From: JAZKBN01 sp040388605
GTDB taxonomy: Bacteria > Bacteroidota > Bacteroidia > Cytophagales > Flexibacteraceae
Assembly (NCBI GenBank): GCA_040388605.1
Contig: JAZKBN010000085.1
Span: forward strand, 1-35,505
DNA length: 35,505 nt
Direction of reading: 5' to 3'
Position numbers and translations under genes: made by a program. Shown one piece after another: positions 15,659 through 24,305 of this stretch (position 1 is the stretch's first letter; every line of letters begins with the position of its first letter). Below the pieces are notes generated by a model. The model was given only the letters and a program-made list of their open reading frames with translations. It had not been told where the DNA came from and did not search any database.

Positions 15659-16384
15659 ATGTCAGAAATATCTGCCCACCCGGTTGCAAAAAAAATATAC
15701 CTGCACAAAAGTAAAGCTCCATTGCTGATTAATGCCCCCTCTGGGTTAGCTGAAACTACCGGTTTCTTTTTTGCCCCTTACGAAGAATACCCCACTGATG
15801 GCAGCCTTTATGATTTTGCCTTAATATTTGTTTACAACAGTGCACAGCTTCATGAGCTGGTACCTCCCGTTTTGCCGGCCTTGGGCAATGAAGCAAAAAT
15901 TTGGATTGCATGGCCAAAGAAAAGCAGTGGCATAAAGTCTGATCTTTCAAGGGACAGCACGTGGGCTGTAACCTATGAATTTGGCTTGGTTCCGGTTTCT
16001 AATATCAGTATAAATGAAACCTGGTCTGCCCTGCGATTTAAAAAGTCGAACGGAGCAAACGCTGCATCTGAAAATCATAATTTATTCATAGATCGCAATC
16101 CGGCAGAAAGACCTGAATTAATTGTTCCTGCTGAAATGCAGGAAATACTTGAGGCCGGCGGGGTAAATGAAAAGTTTAACCAACTCAGCTACACGCATCG
16201 TAAAGAGTATATTGAGTGGGTTACGGGAGCCAAAAGACCGGAGACCAAAATCAAAAGATTAAGTGAATTGGTTGCAAAAGTTTCGCTTAACAAAACTGAG
16301 ATCGGGATATATGGTAATGGTAAAAATTATTCTTTGTTAAGTGCTGTTATTATTTCCCTGCACCATATAAGTCAATATTACTAA
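15659..16384 (+). CDS. DUF3052 domain fused to YdeI/OmpD-associated (OmdA) domain
   Basis: 241 residues, cytoplasmic, no signal. Residues about 8-132 match DUF3052: AKKIYLHKSKAPLLINAPSG at the N-terminus, LYDFALIFVYNSAQL, KIWIAWPKKSSGIKSDL and, at the end, NETWSALRFKK. A short linker rich in Asn/Ala/Glu follows. Residues about 150-215 match the bacteriocin-protection YdeI/OmpD-associated domain: LIVPAEMQEILEAGG, then FNQLSYTHRKEYIEWVTGAK, PETKIKRLSELVAKV. The DUF3052 fold resembles a small Rossmann-like domain of unknown activity, and YdeI-like proteins have been linked to stress and peptide resistance in enterobacteria. The biochemical role here is unknown. Confidence 0.82.
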   Translation: MSEISAHPVAKKIYLHKSKAPLLINAPSGLAETTGFFFAPYEEYPTDGSLYDFALIFVYNSAQLHELVPPVLPALGNEAKIWIAWPKKSSGIKSDLSRDSTWAVTYEFGLVPVSNISINETWSALRFKKSNGANAASENHNLFIDRNPAERPELIVPAEMQEILEAGGVNEKFNQLSYTHRKEYIEWVTGAKRPETKIKRLSELVAKVSLNKTEIGIYGNGKNYSLLSAVIISLHHISQYY

Positions 16385-16776
16385 AACAGCCCTTTTTGCG
16401 CTCTCAAGTGCATTATATATTTAAACAACTGCTTGATTATAAGTTTCAAGTCTGTTTTTATAAAAATGCAATGATATTAGAAAAGTGCTATTAAATAAAA
16501 AAGGCCGGACCATTGGCCCGGCGTTTTTTCCATGTAACATACTCTATACACATTCTTTTTGAAAACTTACCATTTAGGAAAGCAGTTAAATCATTGTTAC
16601 ACTGCTTGTTAATCTATTGACTAAGTAGCATTGCGAATCACTTTTGCTGCTCGCCCTTCCGGTGCGCTTTCAAATATTAATATCATTGGGCAGGAAAAAG
16701 TAACCGTGAAAACTTAAAAAAGTTTAACTCATTTCAAGTGTAACTTAGTTACTTATGTTAAGTAGCTGAAATTCTG
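16385..16776. other. Gap between convergent genes, with a terminator and AT-rich DNA
   Basis: A 392-bp stretch between the DUF3052-YdeI stop and the MFS stop. Apart from the bidirectional terminator at 16497-16529 it holds only short AT-rich dyads (for example AAACTT-AAAA-AAGTTT and GTAAC-TTA-GTTAC) and no open frame of note. Confidence 0.6.
16497..16529. terminator. Bidirectional terminator between convergent genes
   Basis: GCCGG (16504-16508) pairs with CCGGC (16518-16522). A T run follows on the plus strand (16524-16529), and an A run precedes it (16497-16502) that gives a U run on the minus strand. It lies between the DUF3052-YdeI gene (+) and the MFS gene (-). Confidence 0.72.
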
Positions 16777-18219
16777 TTATTTATAGTTTTTATCGGAGCT
16801 TTTTCTTAATGCCGACCAAATGGCATTTAATAAAAGAAGTACAGTAAGCGTTTGATATACAGCCCGCATACCATATAGTTGCCTGTAAATTTCTTCCTTC
16901 TCTGCGGTCATGCCTAACGGGAACATTACATTACCGCGCAGGCTGTACCAAATAGCAGCTCCCATTGCAACTCCGCAAATCAGACCAAGGTTGCGCATGA
17001 AAGCCACCATGCTGCTGGCAACGCCTTTATATTGTACCGGGGCAGAATTTAAAGCTGCGCTGCTGTTCGGCGATTGAAAAAGCCCGAAGCCGAAGCTGAT
17101 AAGGGAAATGCGCCACATAACATCAAAAGCATGCCAGGTTTCGTTCATAAAGCTGAGGCTGAAAAATCCGGCGGCGCTGAAGAGCAATCCTACGCTGCTC
17201 ACAATTTTTGCCCCGAATTTATCGCCCAGGTTGCCACCAACCGGCGACATAATACTCAGCATTACGGTACTTGCCAAAATAATAAACCCGGCATGTTCAG
17301 GCTTATAGTGCAGTATTTCCTGCAAAAAGAACGGCATTACCAACGAATGGCTGCCAAAGCAAACAAATACCACGAAAGCTGCAATAACCGCCGATAAAAA
17401 TGGGCCGCGGACAAAAATTTTGGGGTTAAGCATAGCCTCCGGGGTCCGCCTTTCCCAAAAGATAAATGCTGTAAGCGCTGCAAAACCGAATATCAATGAG
17501 CTTAATACCCTGGTATGGCCCCAACCGTAAGCCGGGTCCGGCCCATAATGCAGGCCGGCAAGCAAAGGAATAATTGCAGTCAAAAACAGCCCGGCGCCAA
17601 TTATATCGAATTTGGCGCCTTTTATTTTTATTGATTCCGGAATTACTATCCAAGCCCGCCAAATAGCTACCAGGCCAAGCGGCACATTTACAAAGAAAAT
17701 ACTGGGCCATCCGAACCTGCCCAATAATATTCCGCCTATTACAGGTCCTAAAGTGCTGCCCAAAGCTACTACGCTGCCTGATATTCCCAAGGCTTTTCCG
17801 CGTTCAGCAGGCCCGAAGGTTTCAGAAACTATAGCAGGCGTAACACTGAGCATCATGCTTCCGCCAAGCCCCTGTAACACCCTGAAAAGCACCAATGCCT
17901 CTATGCTGCGGGCAAGGCCGCAAAGCATGGAAGCCAAGGTAAACAGGGCAAAGCCGCCAATGTAAATTCGTTTCCTGCCAAATGAATCACTTAGGCGGCC
18001 AAGTATGAGCAATGTGCCTGTAAGGGCTATCAGGTAGCCGGTTACAATCCATTGTACGGCATCACCGGCATTCAGCTGCCTGCGAATGGTAGGCAGGGCA
18101 ATATTTACAATGCTGCTGTCCAGCGTTGCCATTATGGTACCGAAACTGATTGTTGCCAGTATGGTCCATTTACCTGCTTTGGGCTTTTCTGAAATTGGGT
18201 TTAGCAGGTCTGATGGCAT
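16777..18219 (-). CDS. DHA2-family MFS drug/solute:proton antiporter (EmrB/QacA type)
   Basis: 480 residues from the ATG at 18219; a TTG nine bases upstream is also in frame. About 14 hydrophobic helices, as in the DHA2 family. Motif D1 near helix 1 (TIMATLDSSIVNIALPTI), motif A in the loop after helix 2 (LGRLSDSFGRKRIYIGG), motif B in helix 4 (LVLFRVLQGLGGSMM) and motif C in helix 5 (GSTLGPVIGGILLGRFGWPS) are all clear. It should export toxic compounds or metabolites across the inner membrane by proton antiport; the substrate cannot be told. No membrane-fusion (EmrA) or TolC partner is adjacent, so it may work alone. It is separated from the polysaccharide locus upstream by a terminator. Confidence 0.9.
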   Translation of the reverse strand: MPSDLLNPISEKPKAGKWTILATISFGTIMATLDSSIVNIALPTIRRQLNAGDAVQWIVTGYLIALTGTLLILGRLSDSFGRKRIYIGGFALFTLASMLCGLARSIEALVLFRVLQGLGGSMMLSVTPAIVSETFGPAERGKALGISGSVVALGSTLGPVIGGILLGRFGWPSIFFVNVPLGLVAIWRAWIVIPESIKIKGAKFDIIGAGLFLTAIIPLLAGLHYGPDPAYGWGHTRVLSSLIFGFAALTAFIFWERRTPEAMLNPKIFVRGPFLSAVIAAFVVFVCFGSHSLVMPFFLQEILHYKPEHAGFIILASTVMLSIMSPVGGNLGDKFGAKIVSSVGLLFSAAGFFSLSFMNETWHAFDVMWRISLISFGFGLFQSPNSSAALNSAPVQYKGVASSMVAFMRNLGLICGVAMGAAIWYSLRGNVMFPLGMTAEKEEIYRQLYGMRAVYQTLTVLLLLNAIWSALRKSSDKNYK

Positions 18220-18365
18220 CCTGGTCAATGTCTGGAGGGAAAAACGGTGAATATAACAATATTCAAAAACCGTGCATTGTAACTGTTCGTATATATGTAA
18301 AATGCTTCTTTCCTATTTCCGGAGCATTTTAATCTGAAAGTGAACTGTCTTTCCCTTTGAAAAGT

Positions 18366-18392
18366 GCCCGGATTTTGTCCGGGCATTTTTTA
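18366..18392 (+). terminator. Intrinsic-terminator-like hairpin without a matching gene
   Basis: TGCCCGGA (18366-18373) pairs perfectly with TCCGGGCA (18379-18386), loop TTTTG, followed by six Ts (18387-18392). It points to termination on the plus strand, yet no plus-strand gene lies upstream between 18229 and 18366. On the minus strand the hairpin is followed only by ACTTTTC, so it could be a weaker second terminator there. Confidence 0.6.
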
Positions 18393-18448
18393 TGAATCAT
18401 GAATTACAGGCCTTAACAAACTTAGCCTTTAATAATTTAAGCACAAAT

Positions 18449-18476
18449 AAAAAGCCGCCGGTATTTACCCGGCGGC
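18449..18476 (-). terminator. Terminator of the exopolysaccharide operon
   Basis: On the minus strand, GCCGCCGG (plus 18469-18476) pairs perfectly with CCGGCGGC (plus 18454-18461) with a 7-nt loop, then a U run (plus A run 18449-18453). It is about 12 bp past the stop of the Wzz/BY-kinase-like gene. Confidence 0.85.
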
Positions 18477-18488
18477 CATGTTATTTAG

Positions 18489-20759
18489 CTAAACTGTAAG
18501 CTTACGTTCTTTATGGCTTGGCGCTTCTTTCCTGAACAGTAAGCGTTTTAGGAACCTGCGGGCAATGGAGCGTTTCTTTTTCACTTCGCCCAGCTCGCTT
18601 TCCATGTTATACATATCTACACGGTTAAGCAATGCGCCGGCAAATTTATCCTGCAGGCCGCGAAGCATATTGTTAGCGCTTATATCGGCATTAGTCAGAA
18701 TTGTATCTGCTGCATAAACACTTACTACGGTATCTGCATAGCGCATAAGCTCACGGGCCGAAGGAGCATTGCTCAACTGGCCGCTTTCCATGAATATGTA
18801 ATCATAGTCCTGGCTGAGGTCGTTCAGTATTTTTTGGAAATCTTTGCCTGCAAAAATCTCTACCGGCGACATAGGCGACCTTGATGCGCCAATAATGTCA
18901 ACTCCTTCAATTTGCGTATGAACTATAGCTTTGCGGAAATTGTCGTTGTTGATCGTATTCAGCGATGATGTGGCTTTATAAACCTCGGTAAGGCGCGGAC
19001 TGCTGAAATTGGTATCAATTATCAGTATTTTCTTGCCAATCATCTGCAAGCTGTAAGTGAGCGTAGCAATTGTAAAAGTTTTACCTTCACCGCCTTTAGG
19101 ACTCACAAACAGCACCACTTTCTTGCCAATTGTGTCAAGTTCAAACCTGTGCCTGAAATTTCGGCAAAGCTGGCTGAAGGTCTGGTCTTCAAAATTATCG
19201 TCGCCTGATCGGAAGAGGTTGTTCAGGTCAATATTTGAAGCTGTAAGGGCATTGAAATATCCCAATAAGTGCATGTTGGTGAGACGCTTAAAGCGCATCG
19301 GCGTTTTAATGTTGTTGTCCATATATTCAAGTATGAATATAACAACTATACACAGCACAAGGCTTATTATGGCGCTCAGGGCAAGAATAATGGCGCGTTT
19401 GCTTGGCTCAGGCTTATCGGCCGGGGTGGCGTATTCCACCTGCCTTAAAGAGCCTCCCAGGTTCATACCGGCAAACTGTGCGCTGTTAAGCTTGTTCAGA
19501 ATCAGCAGGTAAACTTCAGATGCTACCTGGATTTCACGTTCATAAGCGCCAATTGATGCTTCCATGGGTGCGTAGCTGGCAACAATAGCCCTCAGCCTGC
19601 GCAATTCCTGCTCAATGCTTTCCGATGCGCCATAAGCCATCTGCAGGTCAAGCTCAGAGTTAACTTTACGAACTATCAGGTCCTGCTTGGTGGCAGTCGG
19701 GTTTATAAAGAACGTTTCGCTCATCAGTCGAACCTGTTCATCCATAATCCTGCGCACTACCTTAATGGAGTCAAGCAGGGCAGTATCCTGCTGGCGACTG
19801 TCGAGGTAGCGGCCGTTCATGGCGTTAATACGATCCTTGAGGAAAGATATTTTCCTGTTCAAAATACCGGCCTGCGATTCAAAAAACAGGCGGTCTTTAT
19901 TGGTGAACCTGCCGTTAATATCGGCAAGCACCTTTTTAAGTGCGGGTATTTTCTTCTTTTCGTCTTCCAGTTTGCCTTCCTGGCTCGAAATCTGGTCAAC
20001 AAGTGCTTTAGTTTGTTCGTAAAGGTTAATTACCTGGTTTTGAAGTTTGAAGCTTTTCAGGGAGTTCACTTTGTTATCCAGCTCACCTTTTTTGCGATCT
20101 GCCAGCCTGGCGAAGAAATCAACGTTAGACTGTGACTGTACGGCACGGTAGTTTTTATTTGTGCGTATGAATTCAGCGCAAACGGTATTCACCACAAAAG
20201 CCGACAGCTCAGGATTTTCAGATTCAAATTCAATAGAGAGGAAATCGGAGCCGCCAACGCGTTCAATTTTCAGCTTTTTGCTCAGGCTTTCGAAATCGTA
20301 ATGGTAAATTTCAAGCAGCTTTTGAACCTGTGCATTGTTTTGAACGGTTAAGGCGCTTGGCATAACCGGGTCGGCGTTGGTGCGGTGCCCGAAGCCGGCG
20401 CTTTGAAGCACTTTCTTAGAGTTTTCGGTACTGGGCTCGTCAATATTCCTGAAAGGCTTTTCGTCATAAAGGTCGTGCAGGATTAGCTTGTAGCTTACCA
20501 GCGACACAATAGGGCGCCCTTTCATGCTTTCAATAAGGTTGCTGAATGCATTGGCAATCATGAACGGTTGCAGGCTCTCCTGTTCGTTCAGGCTCACCTG
20601 GCTCGATTCAGTTATACCGGTTGCCATTTGTGCCTTTGATTTAAAGGTTAAGGGCAGGTTAGAAGTTATATAGAATACAGCTGCCAATGTGGTCAGCGGT
20701 ACAAATATCAGGACATACTTATTCCTGACCAGGGCGCGTACAAAGCTTATAAAGTCCAT
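18489..20759 (-). CDS. Wzz-type chain-length protein fused to a degenerate BY-kinase domain
   Basis: 756 residues. TM1 (about 13-35) and TM2 (about 456-478) flank a large periplasmic domain with a long coiled-coil stretch (about 205-420), and a Pro-rich segment (TPADKPEPSK) precedes TM2, all typical of Wzz/GumC co-polymerases that set polysaccharide chain length. The cytoplasmic C-terminus has an MRP/BY-kinase P-loop, SPKGGEGKT (553-561), but the Walker A' is ILIIDTNFSSP (usually ILLIDADxRxP) and the Walker B is YIFMESG (Asp of the usual IIDTPP replaced by Glu). The tail after about 720 is Lys/Arg-rich and has no Tyr cluster, so normal autophosphorylation is unlikely. It is coupled (TAATG) to the TolC-like gene upstream. 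Confidence 0.88.
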   Translation of the reverse strand: MDFISFVRALVRNKYVLIFVPLTTLAAVFYITSNLPLTFKSKAQMATGITESSQVSLNEQESLQPFMIANAFSNLIESMKGRPIVSLVSYKLILHDLYDEKPFRNIDEPSTENSKKVLQSAGFGHRTNADPVMPSALTVQNNAQVQKLLEIYHYDFESLSKKLKIERVGGSDFLSIEFESENPELSAFVVNTVCAEFIRTNKNYRAVQSQSNVDFFARLADRKKGELDNKVNSLKSFKLQNQVINLYEQTKALVDQISSQEGKLEDEKKKIPALKKVLADINGRFTNKDRLFFESQAGILNRKISFLKDRINAMNGRYLDSRQQDTALLDSIKVVRRIMDEQVRLMSETFFINPTATKQDLIVRKVNSELDLQMAYGASESIEQELRRLRAIVASYAPMEASIGAYEREIQVASEVYLLILNKLNSAQFAGMNLGGSLRQVEYATPADKPEPSKRAIILALSAIISLVLCIVVIFILEYMDNNIKTPMRFKRLTNMHLLGYFNALTASNIDLNNLFRSGDDNFEDQTFSQLCRNFRHRFELDTIGKKVVLFVSPKGGEGKTFTIATLTYSLQMIGKKILIIDTNFSSPRLTEVYKATSSLNTINNDNFRKAIVHTQIEGVDIIGASRSPMSPVEIFAGKDFQKILNDLSQDYDYIFMESGQLSNAPSARELMRYADTVVSVYAADTILTNADISANNMLRGLQDKFAGALLNRVDMYNMESELGEVKKKRSIARRFLKRLLFRKEAPSHKERKLTV

Positions 20760-21514
20760 TATCTTATTTTTTCCAGCGGAATGCCGAGTATTTCTTCCAG
20801 AGTGAGTTTGGCTGCAGCTAAGTTCGCCTGAGTAGTCAGCATAAGCTGTTGATTTTCGTTATGGGCGCGTAATATCTTGGTGTAATCCTCAATATTTATT
20901 TCTCCCATTTCAAACCTGTGCTTTAACAGGGTTACGGTAACATGGCTGTCTTCAACAGTTTCCATGTTTATTCTCAGCAGGTTTCCCTGCATTTTATATA
21001 ATTCGTACCTGCGCAGTGTTTCGGCCCTGCAAAAGAGCTTTTGGGTATTTATATTACTTTGAGCCACTTCTTTTTCCTGTCCGGCGAACCTTATTCTGCT
21101 GGGCGTGCTTAAAATGCCCCCTACGTTTATTGTTAATGCAAGACCAACACGCGGCACAGTTACAAATGTGCTTTGTGAGCCGCCCGATGGATCTGTAGCG
21201 CTGGTCTGCTGCGCGTAATATTGGGTTGAGAAAGAGAGCTGGTTAAGCCAGCTCAACCTTGCCTGCTTGTGCAATTCTACTGCCTGCCTGAATTTGGCAT
21301 TGGTTTGCATATTCAACGGAAAGTTTTTCCATGCCACCCAAACCAGCTTGTCTTCATAGCTAAGGCTGGCGCTGTCGCGGTCAGGCGGTATAATGTTATC
21401 GTAATCAGTTCGCAGCGATTGCGGAATGCCCTGGCCGAAAGCCGTTCCGCTGAGCAGGAAGACCAGCGCCGGAATCAGCAGCAAGCCCGGTAGCACTGTA
21501 AAATTAATTCTCAT
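20759..21514 (-). CDS. TolC-like outer-membrane export protein, half length
   Basis: 251 residues against about 400-480 in normal TolC family members. The signal peptide ends near GTAFGQ (residue 28). Long amphipathic helices carry the outer-membrane-efflux pattern: RQAVELHKQARLSWLNQL, AETLRRYELYKMQGNLL, LLKHRFEMGEINIEDYTKIL and NLAAAKLTLEEILGIPL. This looks like a single TolC repeat rather than the usual two, so more subunits per channel would be needed. It is a complete frame, not a truncated copy. It is coupled to the Wzz gene by TAATG and lies at the end of an exopolysaccharide operon that shows no Wza-type exporter, so it is the best candidate for the outer-membrane passage of the polymer. 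Confidence 0.8.
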   Translation of the reverse strand: MRINFTVLPGLLLIPALVFLLSGTAFGQGIPQSLRTDYDNIIPPDRDSASLSYEDKLVWVAWKNFPLNMQTNAKFRQAVELHKQARLSWLNQLSFSTQYYAQQTSATDPSGGSQSTFVTVPRVGLALTINVGGILSTPSRIRFAGQEKEVAQSNINTQKLFCRAETLRRYELYKMQGNLLRINMETVEDSHVTVTLLKHRFEMGEINIEDYTKILRAHNENQQLMLTTQANLAAAKLTLEEILGIPLEKIR

Positions 21515-21619
21515 CAGCTTTCTAATTTAGCAGGGTATGCAGCTCGCTTTTCACTCAGATACATTATTTGTTCCTTGAAATTTGCGGGCCGAATAAAACC
21601 CTGAATGTGTATCCCCTTT

Positions 21620-22462
21620 TTATTTGCCTGCTCCCTTGCGGAAGTAGTGGGGTATGTTCTTTATTTCTTTTTTTACGCGGTTTATGAAAGCCTTACCAAG
21701 GCCACCGTCGTGCATAAGTCTTCGGTCGCTGGTCCAGACCCGGGCATCGTCTGACTTTACAAGGTCAATTCTGCCTATGTTCATCAGGGTCATGGCCATC
21801 CAGCCATCGCTCCAGCGTGGTCGTGTTGTGTTAAAGCCGCCAACCTTCAGCCCGTCGGCCCTGCGGAAGGCGAAATTAAAGCCCATTACGTTCAGGAAAT
21901 CCTTGTTCTTTCGGCGGAAGCTGAACAGGTTTTCGGCCAGCAATTCATAAGAGCCGAGGGTAAACCGGCTGTTTCCGGGGCTTGGTATAAAGCTGTACCT
22001 GCCGTAAACGCAGGTGCAATCTTTGGTTTTTTCAAGATGGCCGGCGTAAGCGTTTACCCAGCCTGAAGGGTATATACTGTCGGCATCTGCGTTCAGGTGG
22101 TAAATACCTTTAGCGCTTTCAAGTCCGGTTTGCCGTGCAAGGCTTATTCCCTGCCTGCCTTCGAAAACAGTTCTTACCCCGCATTCTTCCAATATTTTGG
22201 CTGTGCGGTCTTTGCTGTTGTTATCTATTACTACAAGCTCAGTTGGGTAATCCGTAACAATATCGGCCAGGGAGCTCAGGGTTTTAAGTATGTTGGGCTC
22301 TTCGTTCCAAGCCGGTATAACTATGCTGACTACGGGTTCCGGGTGGTTAAAGCGAGCCAGTTTTGCGCGAAGTGCCGGTATAAAGTCTGCCGGCAGCTTG
22401 CGGTAGTCTTCATAAACTATATCGTGCTTGCGCACCCAATCCGGAACTGTGAATCTTGGCAT
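21620..22462 (-). CDS. Glycosyltransferase family 2 (GT-A fold)
   Basis: 280 residues, soluble. The GT-A core begins at about 44 with VSIVIPAWNEEPNILKTLSS, followed by ELVVIDNNSKDRTAKI (nucleotide-binding Asp) and LNADADSIYPSGWV, where Asp126 and Asp128 form the DxD metal site. The acceptor-side motif WSDGWMAMTLM follows. A C-terminal region with KKEIKNIPHYF is basic and may touch the membrane. It should transfer one sugar from a nucleotide donor to the growing undecaprenyl-linked repeat unit; donor and linkage are unknown. It starts 2 bp from the end of the Wzy gene, in the same operon. Confidence 0.88.
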   Translation of the reverse strand: MPRFTVPDWVRKHDIVYEDYRKLPADFIPALRAKLARFNHPEPVVSIVIPAWNEEPNILKTLSSLADIVTDYPTELVVIDNNSKDRTAKILEECGVRTVFEGRQGISLARQTGLESAKGIYHLNADADSIYPSGWVNAYAGHLEKTKDCTCVYGRYSFIPSPGNSRFTLGSYELLAENLFSFRRKNKDFLNVMGFNFAFRRADGLKVGGFNTTRPRWSDGWMAMTLMNIGRIDLVKSDDARVWTSDRRLMHDGGLGKAFINRVKKEIKNIPHYFRKGAGK

Positions 22463-22464
22463 TT

Positions 22465-24003
22465 TCAGGCGGTTAGCATAGCGGGAACATTTTCAGGCTG
22501 CTCTTGCTGCCGGGCATATTCCGCAATTTCGCGTTGTCTTATTTTATCGAAATCCCTGAGCTTACTGAGCAGGGCAATTATGAGGAACAAGATAAGGCTT
22601 GTAGGTATTTGTCCCAAAGCTTCCTGTGGAAAGTTTGCAACCACAAGGGTATAAAACACCGTAAGCAGCGAGAGCGATATAGCTTTTATAAAGGGGTCCT
22701 TTATCCTGAAGTGGTTTTTAATGCCTACGCGGCAAATGGTCCACATGAGGTAGCAGTAAATAAAGAGTCCAATCGGGCCCATTTCCACTGCAATACGCAC
22801 ATAGCCGCTGTCCGGCGGAAACTTTGCGAGCATAGAGCCCGGTGAATATTTTTCGCCCCAGCCGCCTACGCTGCCCAAACCACCGCCCATCGGGTGCGTT
22901 TGAATATAGGGTTTTATAAATGCCTGGTTACGCTTGCGTGTCCTGTAGCTTGGGTCATCATCGGGGTGGAATGCCGTTTGAAAACGCACGAGATTCGGGT
23001 TACTGGTTGGCATGTTAACTATCACCAGCCCAATCATAAATCCTATTCCGCAAGCTATAAGTATATTCCTTTTAAAGGTAATCATGGCGTAGAAAAACCC
23101 GCCAACGGGTAATAATACATAAGCGGCACGGGTTCCGCTGTAAACCATGCAGGTTACCATCAGGCTGCCTACCACCACCAGCAATACCTTTTTCCAGAAG
23201 AAAATGGGTGCACTCAGCAGGGTAAAGCAAAGCGTTGCGGTATAGGCCATTACGAAACCCATAATCATGGGGTCGGAGAAGAAGCTGAATTTGCGGTACC
23301 TGCCCATTACATAGAGCAGCGCTACGCGACCTTCATCTGCCTGTATCCAGGCCATTTCCTTGGTGGTAAAGCCCATGAACTCCTGCCATATTCCGTAGAG
23401 GGCGCCCAGTGTGGTAAGCAAAATCCAGAGCTTTATAATGAACGACACATACCGCATTCCGTTCAGCGAATACAGGATAATGAAGTACATGGCCATAAAG
23501 CCGGCAAAGCTCCTTACTGTCATTACCCATGCCATGCGCGATGTGGCGGCCGGGTTACCCACCTCCAGAAGGTTATAGGCAATCCAGATAAGTATTACGT
23601 TAGATATGGGACTTTTTGCCCATTTCCAGTCTTTATTATCTATATGCTTTACAAACATCCCGAAACCCATGAGGGCAATCATGATGTCCATCACTAAGCC
23701 AAGGGGAACGCCTTCGGTAAGCCTTTTTACCCCCAAAACAAAGAATGAGAGGGTAATAATCATAATAATGCCTAACCTGAGGTTAAACATGGTTGCAACC
23801 AGCAAGGGCGCGCCTATGATGGCGGCAAGCAGCACAATGCCCAAAACCGGGCCTTTGCTGTAAACAACATAACCCAGGGCAATGCTCAGCGCTGTAAGAA
23901 GCAGGTAACCTACAGGGTTGTTCATTTTCTTCACGAAAATGCTGTAGTTCAGCCTTTCGCCGAGCGTGCGCCTTTCAGTTGTGTTTACCTCGAGGTTGAA
24001 CAA
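22465..24003 (-). CDS. Wzy-type O-antigen/exopolysaccharide polymerase (O-antigen ligase family)
   Basis: 512 residues with about 12 membrane helices. The large periplasmic loop carries RTRKRNQAFIKPYIQTHPMG, GGLGSVGGWGEKY and PPDSGYVRIAVEMGPIGLFI, the Wzy_C/O-antigen ligase signature. I kept the TTG start at 24003 because the first 26 residues (ending RLNYSIFVKK) read like real protein; the next ATG is at 23925. The enzyme should polymerise lipid-linked repeat units in the periplasm after flipping by Wzx. Ligase rather than polymerase activity cannot be excluded from sequence, but there is no other Wzy candidate in this locus. Confidence 0.87.
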   Translation of the reverse strand: MFNLEVNTTERRTLGERLNYSIFVKKMNNPVGYLLLTALSIALGYVVYSKGPVLGIVLLAAIIGAPLLVATMFNLRLGIIMIITLSFFVLGVKRLTEGVPLGLVMDIMIALMGFGMFVKHIDNKDWKWAKSPISNVILIWIAYNLLEVGNPAATSRMAWVMTVRSFAGFMAMYFIILYSLNGMRYVSFIIKLWILLTTLGALYGIWQEFMGFTTKEMAWIQADEGRVALLYVMGRYRKFSFFSDPMIMGFVMAYTATLCFTLLSAPIFFWKKVLLVVVGSLMVTCMVYSGTRAAYVLLPVGGFFYAMITFKRNILIACGIGFMIGLVIVNMPTSNPNLVRFQTAFHPDDDPSYRTRKRNQAFIKPYIQTHPMGGGLGSVGGWGEKYSPGSMLAKFPPDSGYVRIAVEMGPIGLFIYCYLMWTICRVGIKNHFRIKDPFIKAISLSLLTVFYTLVVANFPQEALGQIPTSLILFLIIALLSKLRDFDKIRQREIAEYARQQEQPENVPAMLTA

Positions 24004-24305
24004 TTTATTCTCTGTGGCTGTTGAAGGATTATTTAACGCAATTTCCCATTCGGGATATTTTTGGGTTCCTTAACCGGCAATTGCCTGCTCCGGAATTATA
24101 ATGCCTTTAAACTTTAAGAACAAAGGCTGCAAAGCCTGAGATCCTGTTTTTAAAGGTTCCCGACTTTTAATTTAGCCGAGGTATTGAATTTTAATTTTCA
24201 GCAACCCGGCAATTAATACCGGGCTGCTGAATCGTATTTGAAGGGAAACGCCGGGCCGGAGCCGGTTACCGTTTGCAGCTTAGCCTTTCGTTTTTCAGCT
24301 GCAAT
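24004..24305. other. 302-bp gap inside the exopolysaccharide locus
   Basis: The only long gene-free stretch within the locus. It contains no credible gene on either strand, only a hairpin at 24198-24231 (listed separately). The gap could hold a second promoter for the Wzy-GT2-TolC-Wzz end of the cluster. Confidence 0.6.
24198..24231 (-). other. Hairpin downstream of the GT2 gene (processing site or weak terminator)
   Basis: The inverted repeat TTCAGCA-A-CCCGG ... CCGGG-C-TGCTGAA spans 13 bp. On the minus-strand RNA all pairs hold, one as G-U, whereas the plus-strand RNA would carry an A-C mismatch. The sequence after it on the minus strand is AAAATTAAAATT, not a U run, so it is a poor terminator and may instead stabilise or process the transcript. 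Confidence 0.5.

Noticed and set aside
20759..21514. Half-length TolC gene as a frameshifted pseudogene
   Set aside because: The frame has its own signal peptide, ends cleanly at a TAATG overlap with the next gene, and no second TolC half is found in neighbouring frames.
22097..22845. Plus-strand frames of 185 and 113 residues opposite GT2 and Wzy genes
   Set aside because: Both lie opposite confident genes and have shadow-like composition.
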